A DNA stretch of 64,000 nucleotides from Cricetomys ansorgei (GCA_026225945.1 JAMJFZ010000770.1:3132001-3196000); one strand, 5' to 3'. Shown: positions 1 to 12,635, counted from the stretch's first letter. Numbers and translations are program-made. Notes: generated by a model from the sequence alone, not told the origin.

Positions 1-770
1 GGACAGGGCAGCATTGTGAGCTGAGCTCCTGTTTGGTGGACAAGGAGAGCTGCCCACCTGGTAGGTAGAAACCTGAACCCCCCCAGAGGCTGCAGGGAAC
101 AGATCTGGGCCGGATGGGGGTGGGGGGCAATGCCTTCCAAGGCCATGGTAGACACCTTGAGGCACAGAAGAATGAAGCCAGCCCAGCTGCAGGCCAACAG
201 CCCTGCAGGGCCTGAACAGGCACCAGCTGTCAAGTACAACTCAGGCAAACCTGGATGATACAGGATGAGCTGGGATGCAAGGCATATGGTTTTATAAATG
301 CAGCACCCTTCCTCCCAATCGAGAATGGATAGAGAGGCAACTAGGTTCCAAAGCCCTCAGGGTAATATTCCTGGCCTCTGTCTTGCATCCCCTGAGGAGC
401 CTTCCTCACCCACTGGATGCCATGGCACAAGCTGTCATCAGTCTGATTATACCTACATCTAGTTCTAGATGAGGTCCTAGCTCAGGTTGGCTTTGGGTAA
501 CTGTGGTAGGCTGTTCCCCTTGGCTCAGCAGTGAACCTCAGTAAGTTCCTAGCTAGAAAGAAGTAGGCTTTCACCAGCTGCCTTACCAGCAGCACTCTGG
601 GCTCAAGGCCATCCCGACTTCATTCTGAGGCTTTTCTAACAGCCCAGTGCTACTCTGCTTCTGTGTCCTGTGCAGCCAGTGCTCTGAGAACATGGGCAAT
701 AAGTGAGTTTATGTATATGAAGTGCTGGGGATCAAAAGTCACTTCATCTATCCTGTACCATGCTGGGTCT

Positions 771-772
<2 letters not shown>

Positions 773-810
<38 letters not shown>
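773..810. repeat. (GT)n microsatellite
   Basis: About 19 uninterrupted GT units. A second small GT-rich patch lies at 1138-1152. Confidence 0.95.
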
Positions 811-812
<2 letters not shown>

Positions 813-3800
813 AACTACCTTTCAGAGAACAGCAGGACATGGAAGAAACCCTAGAGAGAGAATGAGCATTCTCAATTGAACTTTTAAGACTAGTCTTAAG
901 AAAACAGACTACCTCTCGCCCAGGGGCTTTGTTTTCTGAAGTATGTCAAACAAGCTGTAGTTATTTCATAATCAAAACAAAATCAGTTTAAAAACAAGAA
1001 TTGAGGCTACAATTAAGTTTTATAAACAGAGAGGCAAAACCAAGGAGGGGGAAGCAGTGTATTTTTTGTTTTTGTTTTCTTTTTCTTTGGAGCTTAGGCT
1101 GCGTTTGTGCATGAAATTAGTGTGTTTTGTTGTGTGAATGGTGTGTGTGTGTAGGCCCAAGTATCCACATGGGTCATGTTGGATACAGTGTCAGTCCGTA
1201 TCATCTTTTGGTATCATGGTGTCATCCTCCCTGAGTACAGGAGCTCTTAAGTCCCAGACCCCAGTGAAAATTCTGTTGTTTGGATTTCAGTTCCTTGGGG
1301 CACTGCTAGGGAGGGAGGAGGAGTCAGAGCTTACAAGGGTCTCCTGATGGTGGAGGAGACTCAGCATGTGAAGGGATCTGAGAGAGAGCTAGGCTCGGCT
1401 CTACCTGCGTTCCATGCTCCCTGGCTCAGCAGGCCCCATTTTTCCACGAGTATACCTCCTTTTCTGGTGAGAGAGGGCAACATGGACAGGAAAGTCCCTT
1501 CTGGGCTCTAGAAAACATCTACTATGGCAATTTGCCACTGAAGGTTTGGAGGTAGCCAATGACCTCTGACCTCAACCTGCATTCTGGAGCTTGAGTCAAG
1601 TTTAAGATAAGGTTACATGGGTGTTGTCCTGTCTTAAGCCCTGTGGTTTAGGACTCAAGGTGAAATGCTGAATTACTGTGGAGAGACTCCCTACCCCAGG
1701 TGGCCACGACGAGAGGGACCTGCCTTCCCAGGGTCCTTTAATTCTGGTGCTGAGCAGGAAGAAGAACTGATAGGCCCATTTTTCAGATGGGGAAAATAAG
1801 AGGCCCTGGGGTGAACATCTTCTGTCTGATGCTCACGTGGTCTGCTATAAAAATCTGTAAAGTATCTCTGCACAGGTAGCTATGATAACACCACAATATT
1901 TTCCTGCTGTTGGAGACAGGAGAGGAAACAGTGGGTGCCAAGACACAGTTGGAGAAGCCACAGGATACGCTTACCTAAGGCCAGAGAGAATCATAGTGCA
2001 GTTAGATTCCCATGGATGAGGAGGGGCTACCTCAGCTGTTCTATTCCTGGAATCACCCTTGCTCCCTAGGCCTCCTGCTCCTATCCTGAGAGCCACCTCT
2101 GGGGAGTAGTACCCTTAGAAATAGTCTACTGGAGCCAGACCTGCCTTCCGGCGGGCAGGGCTCAGGGCTTGCTAGCACAGGGTAAGGAGCAGCTGGGGCT
2201 CATCCCTCCAGCCCAACACCACAGTATCCACTAACATAACTATACACTGCATCCTTTGTACCAGGCGCACTGACTAGTCACATACAAGTGTGTGTGCACA
2301 AATCCACAAGAACACCACCCTATATCCTCACCTAATAATGATTCAACTCGGAACTTACACACATAGTAACCCATGTAATACTTGCAAATGACTCATCTTA
2401 GACATCTCTTCTTTAGCACCCCCAAGCCCCCACCCCCTCGTAGGCCGATCCACTTTATCCCCAGATACAGATGCCACCCTGCATACCATGTGCCTTCCAG
2501 TCCCGCTGGAGGACTTTAAGCTCCCAGAGGGCAGAGGCAGCACCCAGAACCTGTTCTTTGTTCATTTATATATTAAAAAACAGACTTACTTGCATTTCAC
2601 CCACTCCAATGTTGAACACACAAACTTGGATGAGTTACAGCTACAAACTTGAAATATATTGTTCCTGTACAAACCCGGGGGGTACTGAACACTAGTAACA
2701 GGCAGAGTGCCTGGTAGGGGTCACAGGTATGTATCAGCATAAGTAGGGCAGAAAGGGCACGTATTCAGGGTCCCAGCAGAATGTCAGAGACATATTCTGG
2801 GTGGGTTACACTTTTCTGGGGAGGCACAGCTGAGGGCACGCTGTCAAAGTTCTCAAGTTCTAGGTCATCTGGGTGGGACACAGCAAGGTTTTGGTTCACA
2901 AGTATCCAGGACCAGGGAGGTATTGAGAGAAGCTTGTCTGAGCAGGCCTTTACAGGGGCTGGGTTCCAATTAGGGAAGAGTCCATAGGGCACTTCTGTAG
3001 GTGGGAAATCCTGCAACCTGGGAAGAAACCCCAGAGATCTCTGTCTCAGGGGTTGCCACTGGAGAAGAAGGATTTTTACCTAGGTCATTGAAGACCTATC
3101 TGGAGAGAACCCAGCACAAAAAGCTGAGAGGATTACCAGCCCCTGATCAGCCTGACCCAGCAAGTCTTGATTTCTAGGTCAGGTGGGTGGGCTGAAGGGA
3201 CCTTGTAGTAGAGTTTCTTCTTTCTCTCAAGCAGTATGCCTGCTGCCCACTGGGCCTTTAGGTGGCAGCAGGACCAGGAAGGAGAAGATCTTATGTTATG
3301 CCTGCAAGAGAGGCAAATAGAAGGGCCCTTGCTTGCTCTTTTCCATGTACTGATGACCTCTGGGAGCCTCTTCTGCTCCCAGTTACCTCCTGAGTCACTA
3401 GAGACCCAGTGGTCATGGCTGTGTGTGGCCCAGTGAGTTGGGCGGGGGTTTTATGTGTTGGGAGCTGACTTCTGCTGGGGCATTCCTGGGACTGCCTAGG
3501 AATGCTGGAGGACAGTGGCTGATAAATAAAGCACACATACCCAAACTGTCCTCAACTTCCTGCAGGGAAGCCACAAACCTTTCTCTGCAAACACCAAGGG
3601 ACACCATGAGCTCATGGTGAAGGCCTGGGGGACCCCAGGGCAAGCAAGGCACCAAGGTTCTCAGGTTCAGTGGAAGGTGGCAATCCTGCATGGCCATAAG
3701 TCCATGACAATGCTAAGCAAAGCAACCATCTTAGAGGGGGACAACAGAAGACATGTGGCTAGGCAGTGAGTGCACTGAGTGGCTAAGAGGCCTCCTCTGG

Positions 3801-4429
3801 GGAGCAGGAGGATGATGTACCCCCTTCCCCTGAGAGGAACAGGCCCTATACAAACACAGAGACTTTTACAGAGCCAGAAACTAATGGTTACTAAGGACTG
3901 AGCAGGTCCCCACTCAAATGCCTATCCTCCTTAGGGTATAGGGTATAGTCTCCTCAACACAGCTTGGCTCACAGACCCTCTGCCTAGATATCCAGGGGCT
4001 TCTAGACCTTGATGGGCCACAAATGGGTCTCAGAAGGGTGCTTATGTGCAAAGCACCAGAGGGCCTTAGGAGTCCAATGTGCAGACTCCTAACTCATGCC
4101 TCAAGAAGGGAATGAACTTGGGGTGAGCCCCAGCACTTGTGTACTTCCTCCACAGCTGAGCTATAAGCTGGGACTTCCCAGGCCTAGCCAGTCAACAGTG
4201 TCAGCCCTGTGGCTTTACACCAGGACACTGAGCAACATGGAACACTGACACTCTCTCCCACACCATTTTAGGCTGTCCAGTCATGGTGGCTATTCAGGAG
4301 GAAGAGATGGGCACTTCGACAGAGTACAGCCAAGACTCTGCTAACAGTACAGAACAGAAAACTGAGGCCCAGGAAAGGATGTGGGTAAGGCAGGCCAAGA
4401 GAGAACCCAATCTCTCAAGCTTGGTAACA

Positions 4430-4690
4430 GCTACTTTTGGAACTACAGGGAAGATTTGAGTCAACTGGACAGCTGTATACTGGACAACTACTATATTCCA
4501 GACACAGAGCTAAGTGCTCCATAGCCCCTTGGCCCACTGCATCCTACAAGGCAGGCTACATAGCTGTTTCATTATTCAGGAAACAAGCTTGAAGTTAACT
4601 GACTTACACAAAGTCACCCAGGAAACTACAGATGTGGGTTTCATAATTACTTTCCAACATGGTTTGGGAATACCCCCAGGTGACCCTGGG
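4430..4690 (-). repeat. MIR-like fragment
   Basis: The pattern 'ctaagtgctcc ... catcctacaaggcagg ... cacaaagtcaccca' follows the reverse complement of the MIR consensus, including the core 'thresholds' normally seen as 'aagtcacacagct'. Diverged; assigned by eye. Confidence 0.5.
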
Positions 4691-4949
4691 GAGTGACCGG
4701 GCTGGGGCAGGCAGGTTCTGTCTTGTGAGTGTAAGCCCCCCCCACCCCCTGCAGACCCTATCTCCCACAGTCCTTATAAAACATCTTCAAGAGTTTCTGT
4801 GACTCTTAGGCATCATACTGCCCAACAGAAGTTCCTGCCTTTATGAGTTGTTGTTGCTAAACCATTCAGTATGGTAATCAACAAGTGGGACTGAGGAACT
4901 GAAAGCTCACAATCCTCTAGTTTTAACTAATACATTTTAATAGTTCCAT

Positions 4950-5050
4950 GTGCTGGGCATGGTGGCTCATGCCTGAGGCCAGTCTGGGCTAGATTAAGAC
5001 AAATAAAAAAATAATCAAAATAAAAAAAACCCCAGATTAAAAAACAAAAC
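4950..5050 (+). mobile_element. B1-like SINE, internally deleted
   Basis: It begins with the B1 head 'gctgggcatggtggctca', jumps to 'ccagtctgggctag' and ends in a long A-rich tail with TAA units. About 60 bp of the B1 body is missing. Confidence 0.65.
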
Positions 5051-5785
5051 ACCTCACAAACAGGCACAGGTAGCTACTGATAACCAAATGGGTTTGTTGT
5101 GTAATAAATCTCGAAAGGCAAGGGCTCCTTACATTGTAACCACATAGGTATCTTGGCACCCTGAGCTTAAGCCAAGAACCCAGGCACATGCAAATATGTG
5201 CTCCGTACAGAGATTCCACTAATTATTTTTGTTTTTAGACAGAGCCTCTGGAACCTAGGCAAGCATCAAACTCATTGCAATCCTCTTGCCTCTGCAGGGT
5301 TTCAGAGGCATTCTGAAATCTCCCATTTACTCCCTGGATGACTGATCACTTCTGTCCCAGACTGGTCATGTAATACATTTATGTATTATACAGCATTGAC
5401 ATCCTGTTTCCCCTAACAGTCAAGCAGGGCGACACCCTGTGGGTATGTGATCACTGGCAGGCATATCTAACCTTTTGACATTGTGACATAACACTGTCAT
5501 CACAAAGCTTACACTTGAAAACTGTATAATCGAATCACACACACATTACCAAAATATCTCTTAATGTTTTAAGTAAGTACAGTTTGTGTTGGGCTGTATT
5601 CATTCTAGTGCTAACCTTAGCTGCCTATGCTGCATTTGGCTGTGTCCTGGGGACCAGGGCCTAGACCAGGCAGAACTGAAAGGAGATGAAAGAGGGTTCC
5701 AACTCTGGTCTGATCTTTGCATAGTAAGAAGGCGCGAAGATCTATTCCTTTACTTACTATGTGTCAATTGCCAATAAACAGAAGG

Positions 5786-6050
5786 GCTAGGGGAGACCCA
5801 GTGCAGTAGCATCTGCTTAGCTTGTGAGGGGAGGCCACAGGTTCAACCTCCAGCATTGCAAAGAGAACAAAAAGGAAGAAAAGAAGAAAAGGGGAGAGGG
5901 AAGGCAGGGGAGAAGGAAGGGAGAAAGGAAGAAAGGGAAGGAGGGAGGAAAATTAGAAATAAATTGAAAGAGGGAAGAAAGGAGGGTAGGAGGAAGGAAG
6001 GAAGAGGGGAGGGAAGGAAGGAGGAAGGGAGGAAGAAGAGAAAAACAGGC
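5786..6050 (+). mobile_element. ID-like SINE remnant with a long GGAA/GAAGG purine tail
   Basis: Roughly 5786-5860 ends in 'ggttcaacctccagcattgc', the 3' end typical of rodent tRNA-derived ID-type SINEs. Beyond it is an almost pure purine tract of about 185 bp (GGAA, GAAGG and GGGA units), probably grown from the A-rich tail. The ORF through it (Lys/Glu/Gly/Arg) is an artefact. Confidence 0.6.
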
Positions 6051-8796
6051 AGGCTCTGGGGTCCGATTCTTCCTTCCTCTTTAAAAAATGCCCCCTCCCC
6101 CCCCAGTTTTCAAAGTCCTCCTAAGGATAAGTAGGGATAGAACCAGATTATTGTAGAATGTTCTCTGTATACAGTGATTTCACTGATCAGACGACAAACT
6201 TATGGGAGACAGACAAGGTCCTATAAATCATGAGGTGCCTCAAACTCTGACCCTGGAGACAGGCATTAAATCCTGGGCCACAAAGAGGGTGTGAAATCCA
6301 AAAGCCTTGGGAATGTTCTTTTACCTGTCCTCTGAGGAAAATCTTCTCATTGCATTAAAACTTTCCAGACCTGCCTGGAACCCACAGGGGCTGCAACCTG
6401 TCCTATCAACCAACAGGACATTGACTCCCCTCCCTCCTCCTCCTCCTCTCTTTCTCTCTCTCCCTCTCTCTCCCAGGAAAGTGCAGAGAGCTGTCTGGGG
6501 AGATCTGGACAAGTTCCAGCAAGTTCTCAGAGCTCTGGGGGAGGTGGAATGCTGCTTTTGACCCTCGCCATGAAAGCTGCAAAACAGGAACCAGTGACCA
6601 GAGAGGGCTTTCACTTTGTCAGCAGAAGCGAGGGCATCCCACTTTAAGATGCTAACCTTCTCTCTTTCCTGTACAGACTGCTGCCTGCAGTCAGCAGCAC
6701 CCTTGCTCCTGGGAACTGCAGTTCCAGGGGCCTGCAGAGGCTCCCCACTGCCCCAGGGAATCAAACCTGTGCTCTGGGTGAGAACTTCAGCAATGAACCA
6801 CTTAGCTTCCACTGGAAGTTCTGGTCCACCTACCTCCCTGCTATTCAAGTGTCACACCTCAAACCACACTCACCCACATGACATTCACTATCCTGCTCAC
6901 TCATTTCTGGGAAACTTCAGGCTGATCCAGCCCCAAAGTTACCATTTCCTGAGCAGTCCTATCAGAACCCTCAGCCCCACCCCTGCTCCAAGGTGACTTG
7001 TCTAAGGTCACACAGTAATGTCGCACCACAATACAGATACTATTACTGGAGGGCTGGGCCTGAGGAATTGTGTTATCCTAAACAGTGTCAGAAATATGTG
7101 GGGAGCTCATCCCAGCTAAAAACAATCACAGAGGGGCCCCAGCCTCAGAGGCAGGGCTGCCCTGGACAAGGTCATACCTCCCTCCCCTATTCGTCATACA
7201 CTGAATACAGGCAGCACCTACTGTTGCCCTAGGCTAGGCCTCACCTCCTGGAGGCAGGACTGTAGGAGAACCCAGAAGGATTGTGCAGGCTCAGAGATGG
7301 CTCTGGAGTCAGGGCTGGGCTACTGTGAGAGAAAAATACCTGAACTCCCTGAACTGCTTGGGTGGCCATTGGCAGATAAACCCAGTCCTAGAAACCTCAC
7401 ATGCTGCAGATAGGCAGGGCTTCACTCCATAAATCCCCCGGGAGGGGTCCATAGCCAGAGAGTCTGAATAAAAAGGGCACCATGGCAGCCTGTCATCTTG
7501 TTAACAGGGCTGGAGCCTGCGAACAAAGCCCCTCTCACCCTTCACGTTCCCCTAGATGGACTTGCAAAATTCCCTCTCAGGTGTGCAGAAAGTCAGCCCT
7601 GAAGCTAACCCAGAGTCTGAGGAGGCAGAGACTGCAGTGAGGTCTACTGCTGCAAGGTGGGGGCCTTGGGACACAGGATACAGGGACCAGGGTGCAGGCG
7701 ACTAACCTTGCCTGAATGAAGCAGAAAAGAAAGCACTGGCACTCAGTTCAATTGTTAACTTTCAGTTCTTAGTGAAGAAGACTCTTGTTCCATCCCAGGC
7801 CTGCCCTGTTATGACCTTGGTCCCTTGTCCCTGGGCAGTGGCTGTTGTCTGTCCTTCCCAGCCTAGAGGTACTGTTGAGGAGCTCCCTGGGAAGCTGGAT
7901 ATGCTTTGAGGGTGGGAGCCTTGTTTTTCCCTGAGCACGCTCCCTTGGGAGGTGGCTGCTGTTTGAAGGCCCTGGAGAGTTTCCCAGGCAGCTGAGGCTT
8001 CTGTTGAGTGCTAGGGGAAGGATAGCCCAGTGGGTATGATGTTATATCAGGGGTAGCAGGCTCTGGTGGAGGACAAAAGAGACATGCTGTACTATTTGCC
8101 AGGTGTCCTGACGTCTTTCTTCCCCTGTGGCTCTTCTGGTACTTCTTCCCTCCTCTCTCTGGGGTGGTTCCAAGCAACCAGGCTACCTGCTCTGTTATGA
8201 GTCCTTTTCTTTGTGGAGGATTTGGCCTCTCCTAAGGGATGAAAGCTGTATCCAGCAAGGCAAACACTTCCTGGGCCCAGAGTACCTTTCTCTCTCCTTC
8301 CAGCCCTGCTAGCTCAGAACTGCCTGTTCCAAGGACCACCTGATCGATAGATGACTTCACAGAGCCGGACGCCTTGCCAGCACCATGGCAGTCCTCTGAG
8401 GACTGAGGAGGTCTGAGGCTGCTCTTGGAACTGCTGCCCATCTGTGCCCACTGGCTGACCTCTGCTACACAGCACAGTTCTGGTGACCTGGGGCTCAAAC
8501 CATCAGGCAAAATTTAACCCCAGTGTTAATTAGAAGCACTGGCTAGTCTATGCCTGCCCCAAACTGAGGCTGCCATGACTCACAATGTTAAGAACATAGT
8601 AAGTTCTACCAGGTTTGCACTGTCACAGGGTGGTCTCATCTTAAGTTTTCTAAGTCCCCCCGCCCAACCATTGTCCATTGAAACTTTCTGCCACTAGAAA
8701 TCTGTTTTATAGTCTGAGCTGCTCAGTAAGGTAGCCATTAGCCTATGTGGCTATTGAGCATCTTAAGTGAAGCTAGTGCCAATAAGAAAATGACTT

Positions 8797-8940
8797 GAGC
8801 TAGAGATGTAGCTCAGTTGATATAGTGCTTGTCTTGTATGCACAAAGCACTGGATTAAGTCCTAGTGACAAATCAAACTGGGCCTGGTGACACAAGCTTA
8901 TAAACCCAACACCCAGGAGGAAAATAAAAACTAAACAAAT
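8797..8940 (+). mobile_element. ID/B4-type SINE
   Basis: The segment 'gagctagagatgtagctcag' is the tRNA-like box A of the ID family. A B1-like part follows ('gggcctggtgacacaagctt', 'aacacccaggagg') and then an A-rich tail, as in B4 (ID plus B1 fusion). Confidence 0.65.
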
Positions 8941-10319
8941 ACCACTTTTATTCTTAAATCAGCCTAAACTTATAAGCAGCCATATGTTGGCAGTCACCAT
9001 ATTGGATGGTAGTTTTCCACTGAGCTCAGCAGCATCCCTCATGGGGGTGACCTAGCAAATGCCACCAAAAGACCCAAGGCAGGGCTCTGGTTAATGGCTC
9101 TCAGCCTGACCTCAGCCTAGAGACTCATCTTAGACCTCTTAGGATCCGAATATACCTGGGTACTCAGTAGGTGCTCAACCCGTGCAGAGATATGAGAGTG
9201 TTCTTTGAATTCCACTGTGGGCTCTGCATATTCATACAACTGCTCAACAGTCAATGTACTGGCCAACAGTATTGGCTCATTACTAAGCACTGTGGTGGGC
9301 AGTGGGGTATAGAGTGGTAAGGGACCTATTTTTCTGTCTCTAAGAAGATTGATTATAAAGTCAAGGCCTTGCTCCAGCAGGAGTTATACTGGGTTTTCTC
9401 TGTTCCCTACTGTGTTGGGCTGGGCACAGTATTCTCCCACAGCTGATATTGGGGCTTCTTTCTGGAGTGCATATGGCTGGAAGGGGAAATACTCATGGCT
9501 GAGGAAAGCTGTGCAGGGGAGAGCAAAAGCAAGCAGCATTAGGAAGCAAGCCTTAAACTCTGTACAGGCAGTTGCTTCCGGTACAGACTCAGATTCTCAC
9601 CAAAGCTTTGCCATTTGGTGGTTTCTCACTAAGGAAGTTTGGAGTAAAAATAGCCCTGAAGGGACTCAATTCCAGCTACTTACAGGGTAGTCACTGCCTG
9701 GCTAAGATATAAAAAAAGAAAGGAACAAACTTACTATAAGACACATAGACCTAAAATCTCAATACGATGTGCCGTGGAAGATAAGCTTTGGATCCAGAGC
9801 CCCTGAAATGAAGGAGTCTTTCAGCACACCATCCAGGTTTCCTGGTGACATGGCCTTGTTCATTCCTTGACCAGATTTCTGGCCCACACTCAAAGATGAG
9901 CTGTTGAGAAACACAGGTACCAACACTTTGGCAATTGCCTCTCAAGACTTCCCTCTTAGAAAAACCACTTGCCATGGCCAGGCCCATTGGCAGTTAAGCC
10001 TGATGGTCAAGGGCAGGGCACCTCAGTCCCACTGTATGACCTGATGCTCTCCTGAAGCCCATCTAAGGAATACCATCTGCTCTCCTAGTCTGACTGCAGC
10101 TGGCTTCCAGGTGAACCAGGAACTGGAACTTATCTATGCCCTGGCACCAATACTAAAGCCATATGCTGGGTACCTCTGGCAGCTATTTCTTAGTTCCTGC
10201 AGTGTTCTGAGAAATCTCTCTGCAAGGTCTTGTAGGTCTTGTACAAGATCCTCACAGCTCGATGCCAGCCACCCCCCACCCCCACAGACAGGCTCCTCCT
10301 GGGACTTTGGTGCACACTG

Positions 10320-10396
10320 ATCCTCCTCCTCCTCCTCCTCCTCCTTCTCCTCCCTCTCTTCCTCCACCACCACCACCACCACCACCACCACCAGCA
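10320..10396. repeat. Compound (TCC)n / (CCA)n trinucleotide repeat
   Basis: About eight TCC units and an imperfect CT-rich part are followed by about ten CAC/CCA units. Open frames through it give polyLeu, polyHis, polyVal or polyGlu and are artefacts of the repeat. It lies 0.5 kb from the CpG island. Confidence 0.9.
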
Positions 10397-10926
10397 TCAC
10401 CACCAGCCTTTTCCAGCTAACACTTGTCGGAAGTCTTCTGTGCACCCATCACCTCTGGTAAGAGAGCCCTGCATGGAGTCCCCGGGTGTCTCTTCAGCAT
10501 CAAGGATTCATTCTGACAAAGGAGTAGCTTTCAGTTAAAACCCTTAGCCACTGCTTCCACCAAAGGCTCTGAGCTAATTCTTATGTTGGCAAAGAGAACG
10601 TACCAGGGATGGAGCCTTGTAAAATGTCTGCTGGAGAACCAACACTTCTTCACCTTTAGAAAGAGGCGTGGGGGGCACTCTGGTTCTCCACCCACCCTCG
10701 AATCCAGAGGAGGAATCAAGGTCTCCTCTGTGGGCGCACAAAATGGGCCTGGTGCACGCTGAAGCTACTCTCATGGCCAAGCCTCAGGCTGACACCATGC
10801 AGCAAACGGTGCTACCCACAATGCACTGGCTCTTCTCTGTCACACACATGCACGCACACTCACCCCCGCGCCCGGGGGGATCCAGGGCCCGGCCCGCGGG
10901 CGCCCCGCGTAGACCCCTCCAACCCC

Positions 10927-10935
10927 ACACTCACC
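10927..10935 (-). other. Candidate splice donor of an alternative first exon
   Basis: The minus strand reads CAACTTCTAG|gtgagtgtgg, a near-consensus donor at the low-coordinate edge of the CpG island. It would end a non-coding first exon extending to higher coordinates. Inference, since no transcript start can be seen. Confidence 0.45.
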
Positions 10936-11094
10936 TAGAAGTTGCACAGTCCGCGGTCCCACCCTGGCGCCCCCGGAGGCTGGAGCCTGGCCCGCGGCGG
11001 CCGCAGCGAGCGACTCGGGCAGGGATCAGCCGGCGCCGAACAAAGGCTGCGAGCAGGCAGCGGGCGCCGCCTGCATCCCCGCTCCGCGCCGGGG

Positions 11095-11115
11095 CGGCGG
11101 CGGCGGCGGCGGCGG
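11095..11115. repeat. (CGG)7 trinucleotide repeat
   Basis: Seven uninterrupted CGG units on the plus strand (CCG in the gene-strand transcript) within the CpG island. If the donor at 10935 is used, this lies in a 5' UTR or proximal promoter. Confidence 0.85.
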
Positions 11116-11242
11116 CGCGGGGGCCTCGGGCGGCTCCGGCGCCCGCTTGCTGCGCGCTGCCCGCTCCGAGGGCGCTCAGGCTGCCGCGTTCCCTCTCGCT
11201 GCCCCTCGCCACCGCCGCCGCTGTCCGGCTACCGCACCGCAC

Positions 11243-11300
11243 ACATCAATTATTCATCGCCCGTCTCCAGCTTCCCGGGCGAAGCCAATCACAGGCGGAG
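11243..11300. promoter_or_regulatory. NF-Y (CCAAT) and homeodomain-like motif group
   Basis: Within the otherwise GC-rich island, AT-rich motifs stand out: ATCAATTATTCAT near 11246-11258 and GCCAATCACAGG near 11284-11295, the latter a good CCAAT-box match. Their spacing and their preservation in a CpG island suggest a core promoter. Binding is inferred. Confidence 0.45.
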
Positions 11301-11670
11301 GCTCCGCTAATGGGGCCGCCGCTGAGGAGGCAGCCAGCCGCGCGCCCGGGCGCAAGCGACAGCCTTTGGGGACAGGGACAGGGACCGGGGGCGCGCGGGG
11401 AGCGGGAGCGCACGGGGCGCGCGGGAGAAACTTCCCACGGACCGCCGCGCTGCTCCGCGCTCCCGGACCCTGCGGGCGTGACCACCCAGCCTGCGAGCCG
11501 CCGCGTGGGGCCGGGGGCTCGGGGGAAGCCGGGCGCGCCGCGGCGGGGGGAGGGGATGGAGGAGGAGCGCGGGAGGAAGATGAAAGGCGAGCGGCCCTGC
11601 CTCGCGTCTCGAGGGAGCCCTCCCCGCCCCGCGAGCCTTATGTCCGCACCCCCGCCCCGCAGCCCGCAGC

Positions 11671-11681
11671 CTACACTCACT
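11671..11681 (-). other. Second candidate splice donor in the CpG island
   Basis: The minus strand reads GCACGCGA|gtgagtgtag. It is a reasonable donor inside the island, about 750 bp upstream of the one at 10935 in gene orientation. It could define another alternative first exon. Confidence 0.3.
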
Positions 11682-11879
11682 CGCGTGCGCAACCCGCCGG
11701 CCCAGCCACTTCGCTGAGAGGGAGCGCTAGTGACTGGGAATGGGAGGCAGTTCACGTTTCAAACTTGCACGCAGGGGTGGTGCTGGTGCACGCCGCCGCC
11801 GGTGCGAACACAGGACCCGACGAGTGGCTCTCCAGCCTCCGGGCGGGGGCGGCGACCGGGCTCCGGTCCCTCCCCCCGC

Positions 11880-12030
11880 CTTGGCAATTAATTGGAAGCA
11901 ACACTTGTGCGAGTGGGGCTCCTGGAGCGCCGTTGCCAAAGGGGGCCTCCGGGAAGGTGCTGGCGGTGGATGACTTTGGATGCCTCCTGCTGCCGCCAGT
12001 GAATCTTCCCAAGCGGTCATGCTAATGAGG
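11880..12030. promoter_or_regulatory. Palindromic AATTAATT and octamer-like ATGCTAAT motifs
   Basis: The segment contains GGCAATTAATTGG (about 11883-11895), an ATTA palindrome of the paired/homeodomain type, and TCATGCTAATGAG (about 12018-12030), an octamer-like POU site. Both lie at the upstream edge of the CpG island in gene orientation. Function is inferred from motif shape only. Confidence 0.35.
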
Positions 12031-12624
12031 ATCCGCAGTGGAGCCCAGGCGAAGGCCGCCGGGGGAGGGCGGGGCAGGTTGGGAACATCCAGATGCAACC
12101 CGGGTTTCAAGGGTTTTCGGAACGGGTTCGTAGGGGTGTGGAGAAGGTCTGCAGCTTGACAGCTCACTCGCCAGGCACCAGGGTCCCTGTCGCCCTGGAA
12201 TTTCCCCGATCGCGGGGTCCAGGCAGGGTGAATTGAGGAACCGTAGGCTCAGGCTTCCCGACTTCGGGGAGTTCCTTTGCCCCACAGCCGGCGGCTGGAG
12301 GCCCCACCCCTGCTCCCGGAGCTGCCGCCTTCTTGACACCGCATCCTGTAGTGGCCCGGCCTCTTCCTTCCAGCTAGTCAGTCGCAAGAGCTCCAGGCTT
12401 TGGGCGGAGTTTGCCCCTCCCACTCGTCTGCCCCCGAGGCACCCCTGGAAACCTGTTCGCCGCCCCACCCAAAAGAGGTCTGCTCCTTCCCTTCTATGAG
12501 AGCTCTCCCACCTAAACCACTCACTAGGGAGAAACTGTTTTATAGCGCCCCCGCCCCTCCCACTTGCCAGTGAAAGTTGTTTGAATGAGTTCCTAACTAC
12601 CCCAATTAGGAAAGTAGGAAGGCC

Positions 12625-12635
12625 GGTCACTCACC
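12625..12635 (-). other. Third candidate splice donor, upstream edge of the CpG island
   Basis: The minus strand reads CTTTCTTGTG|gtgagtgacc, a good donor match lying just outside the densest CpG region. Whether it is used is unknown. Confidence 0.25.

Larger units (their letters stand above)
10860..12500 (-). promoter_or_regulatory. Intragenic CpG island, candidate internal Zmiz1 promoter
   Basis: GC content and CpG density rise abruptly here, densest from about 10870 to 11720, in sharp contrast to the CpG-poor introns around it. Inside are a (CGG)7 run, a CCAAT box (NF-Y type) near 11285, several ATTA/AATT homeodomain-like cores and several GC boxes. Three GTGAGT donors lie on the gene strand (exon ends at 10935, 11681 and 12635). 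No TATA box is obvious, as is usual for CpG promoters. A transcript starting here on the minus strand would skip the three N-terminal coding exons. The direction is inferred from the donors; an antisense or bidirectional transcript is possible. All ORFs in the island are GC-driven open frames without family resemblance. Confidence 0.7.

Noticed and set aside
5856..6134. Lys/Glu/Gly-rich plus-strand ORF
   Set aside because: Translation of the polypurine tail after an ID-like SINE.
7863..8177. 104-residue minus-strand ORF rich in Pro and Lys, considered as a further Zmiz1 exon
   Set aside because: It does not match ZMIZ1 and has no clear acceptor and donor pair framing it.
10134..10445. ORFs with poly-Val/poly-Glu or poly-Leu/poly-His runs
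   Set aside because: They arise from the (TCC)n(CCA)n trinucleotide repeat in different frames.
10668..11717. 349-residue plus-strand ORF across the CpG island
   Set aside because: It is open because of high GC content. Its product is Arg/Pro/Ala-rich with no family resemblance, and overlapping long ORFs exist in most other frames of the island.
11147..12025. 292-residue plus-strand ORF in the CpG island
   Set aside because: Same GC-driven effect; no domain, no convincing start context and conflicting ORFs on both strands.
12022..12630. 202-residue minus-strand ORF upstream of the CpG island
   Set aside because: No recognisable family. It crosses the candidate promoter, and its composition is like random GC-rich translation.
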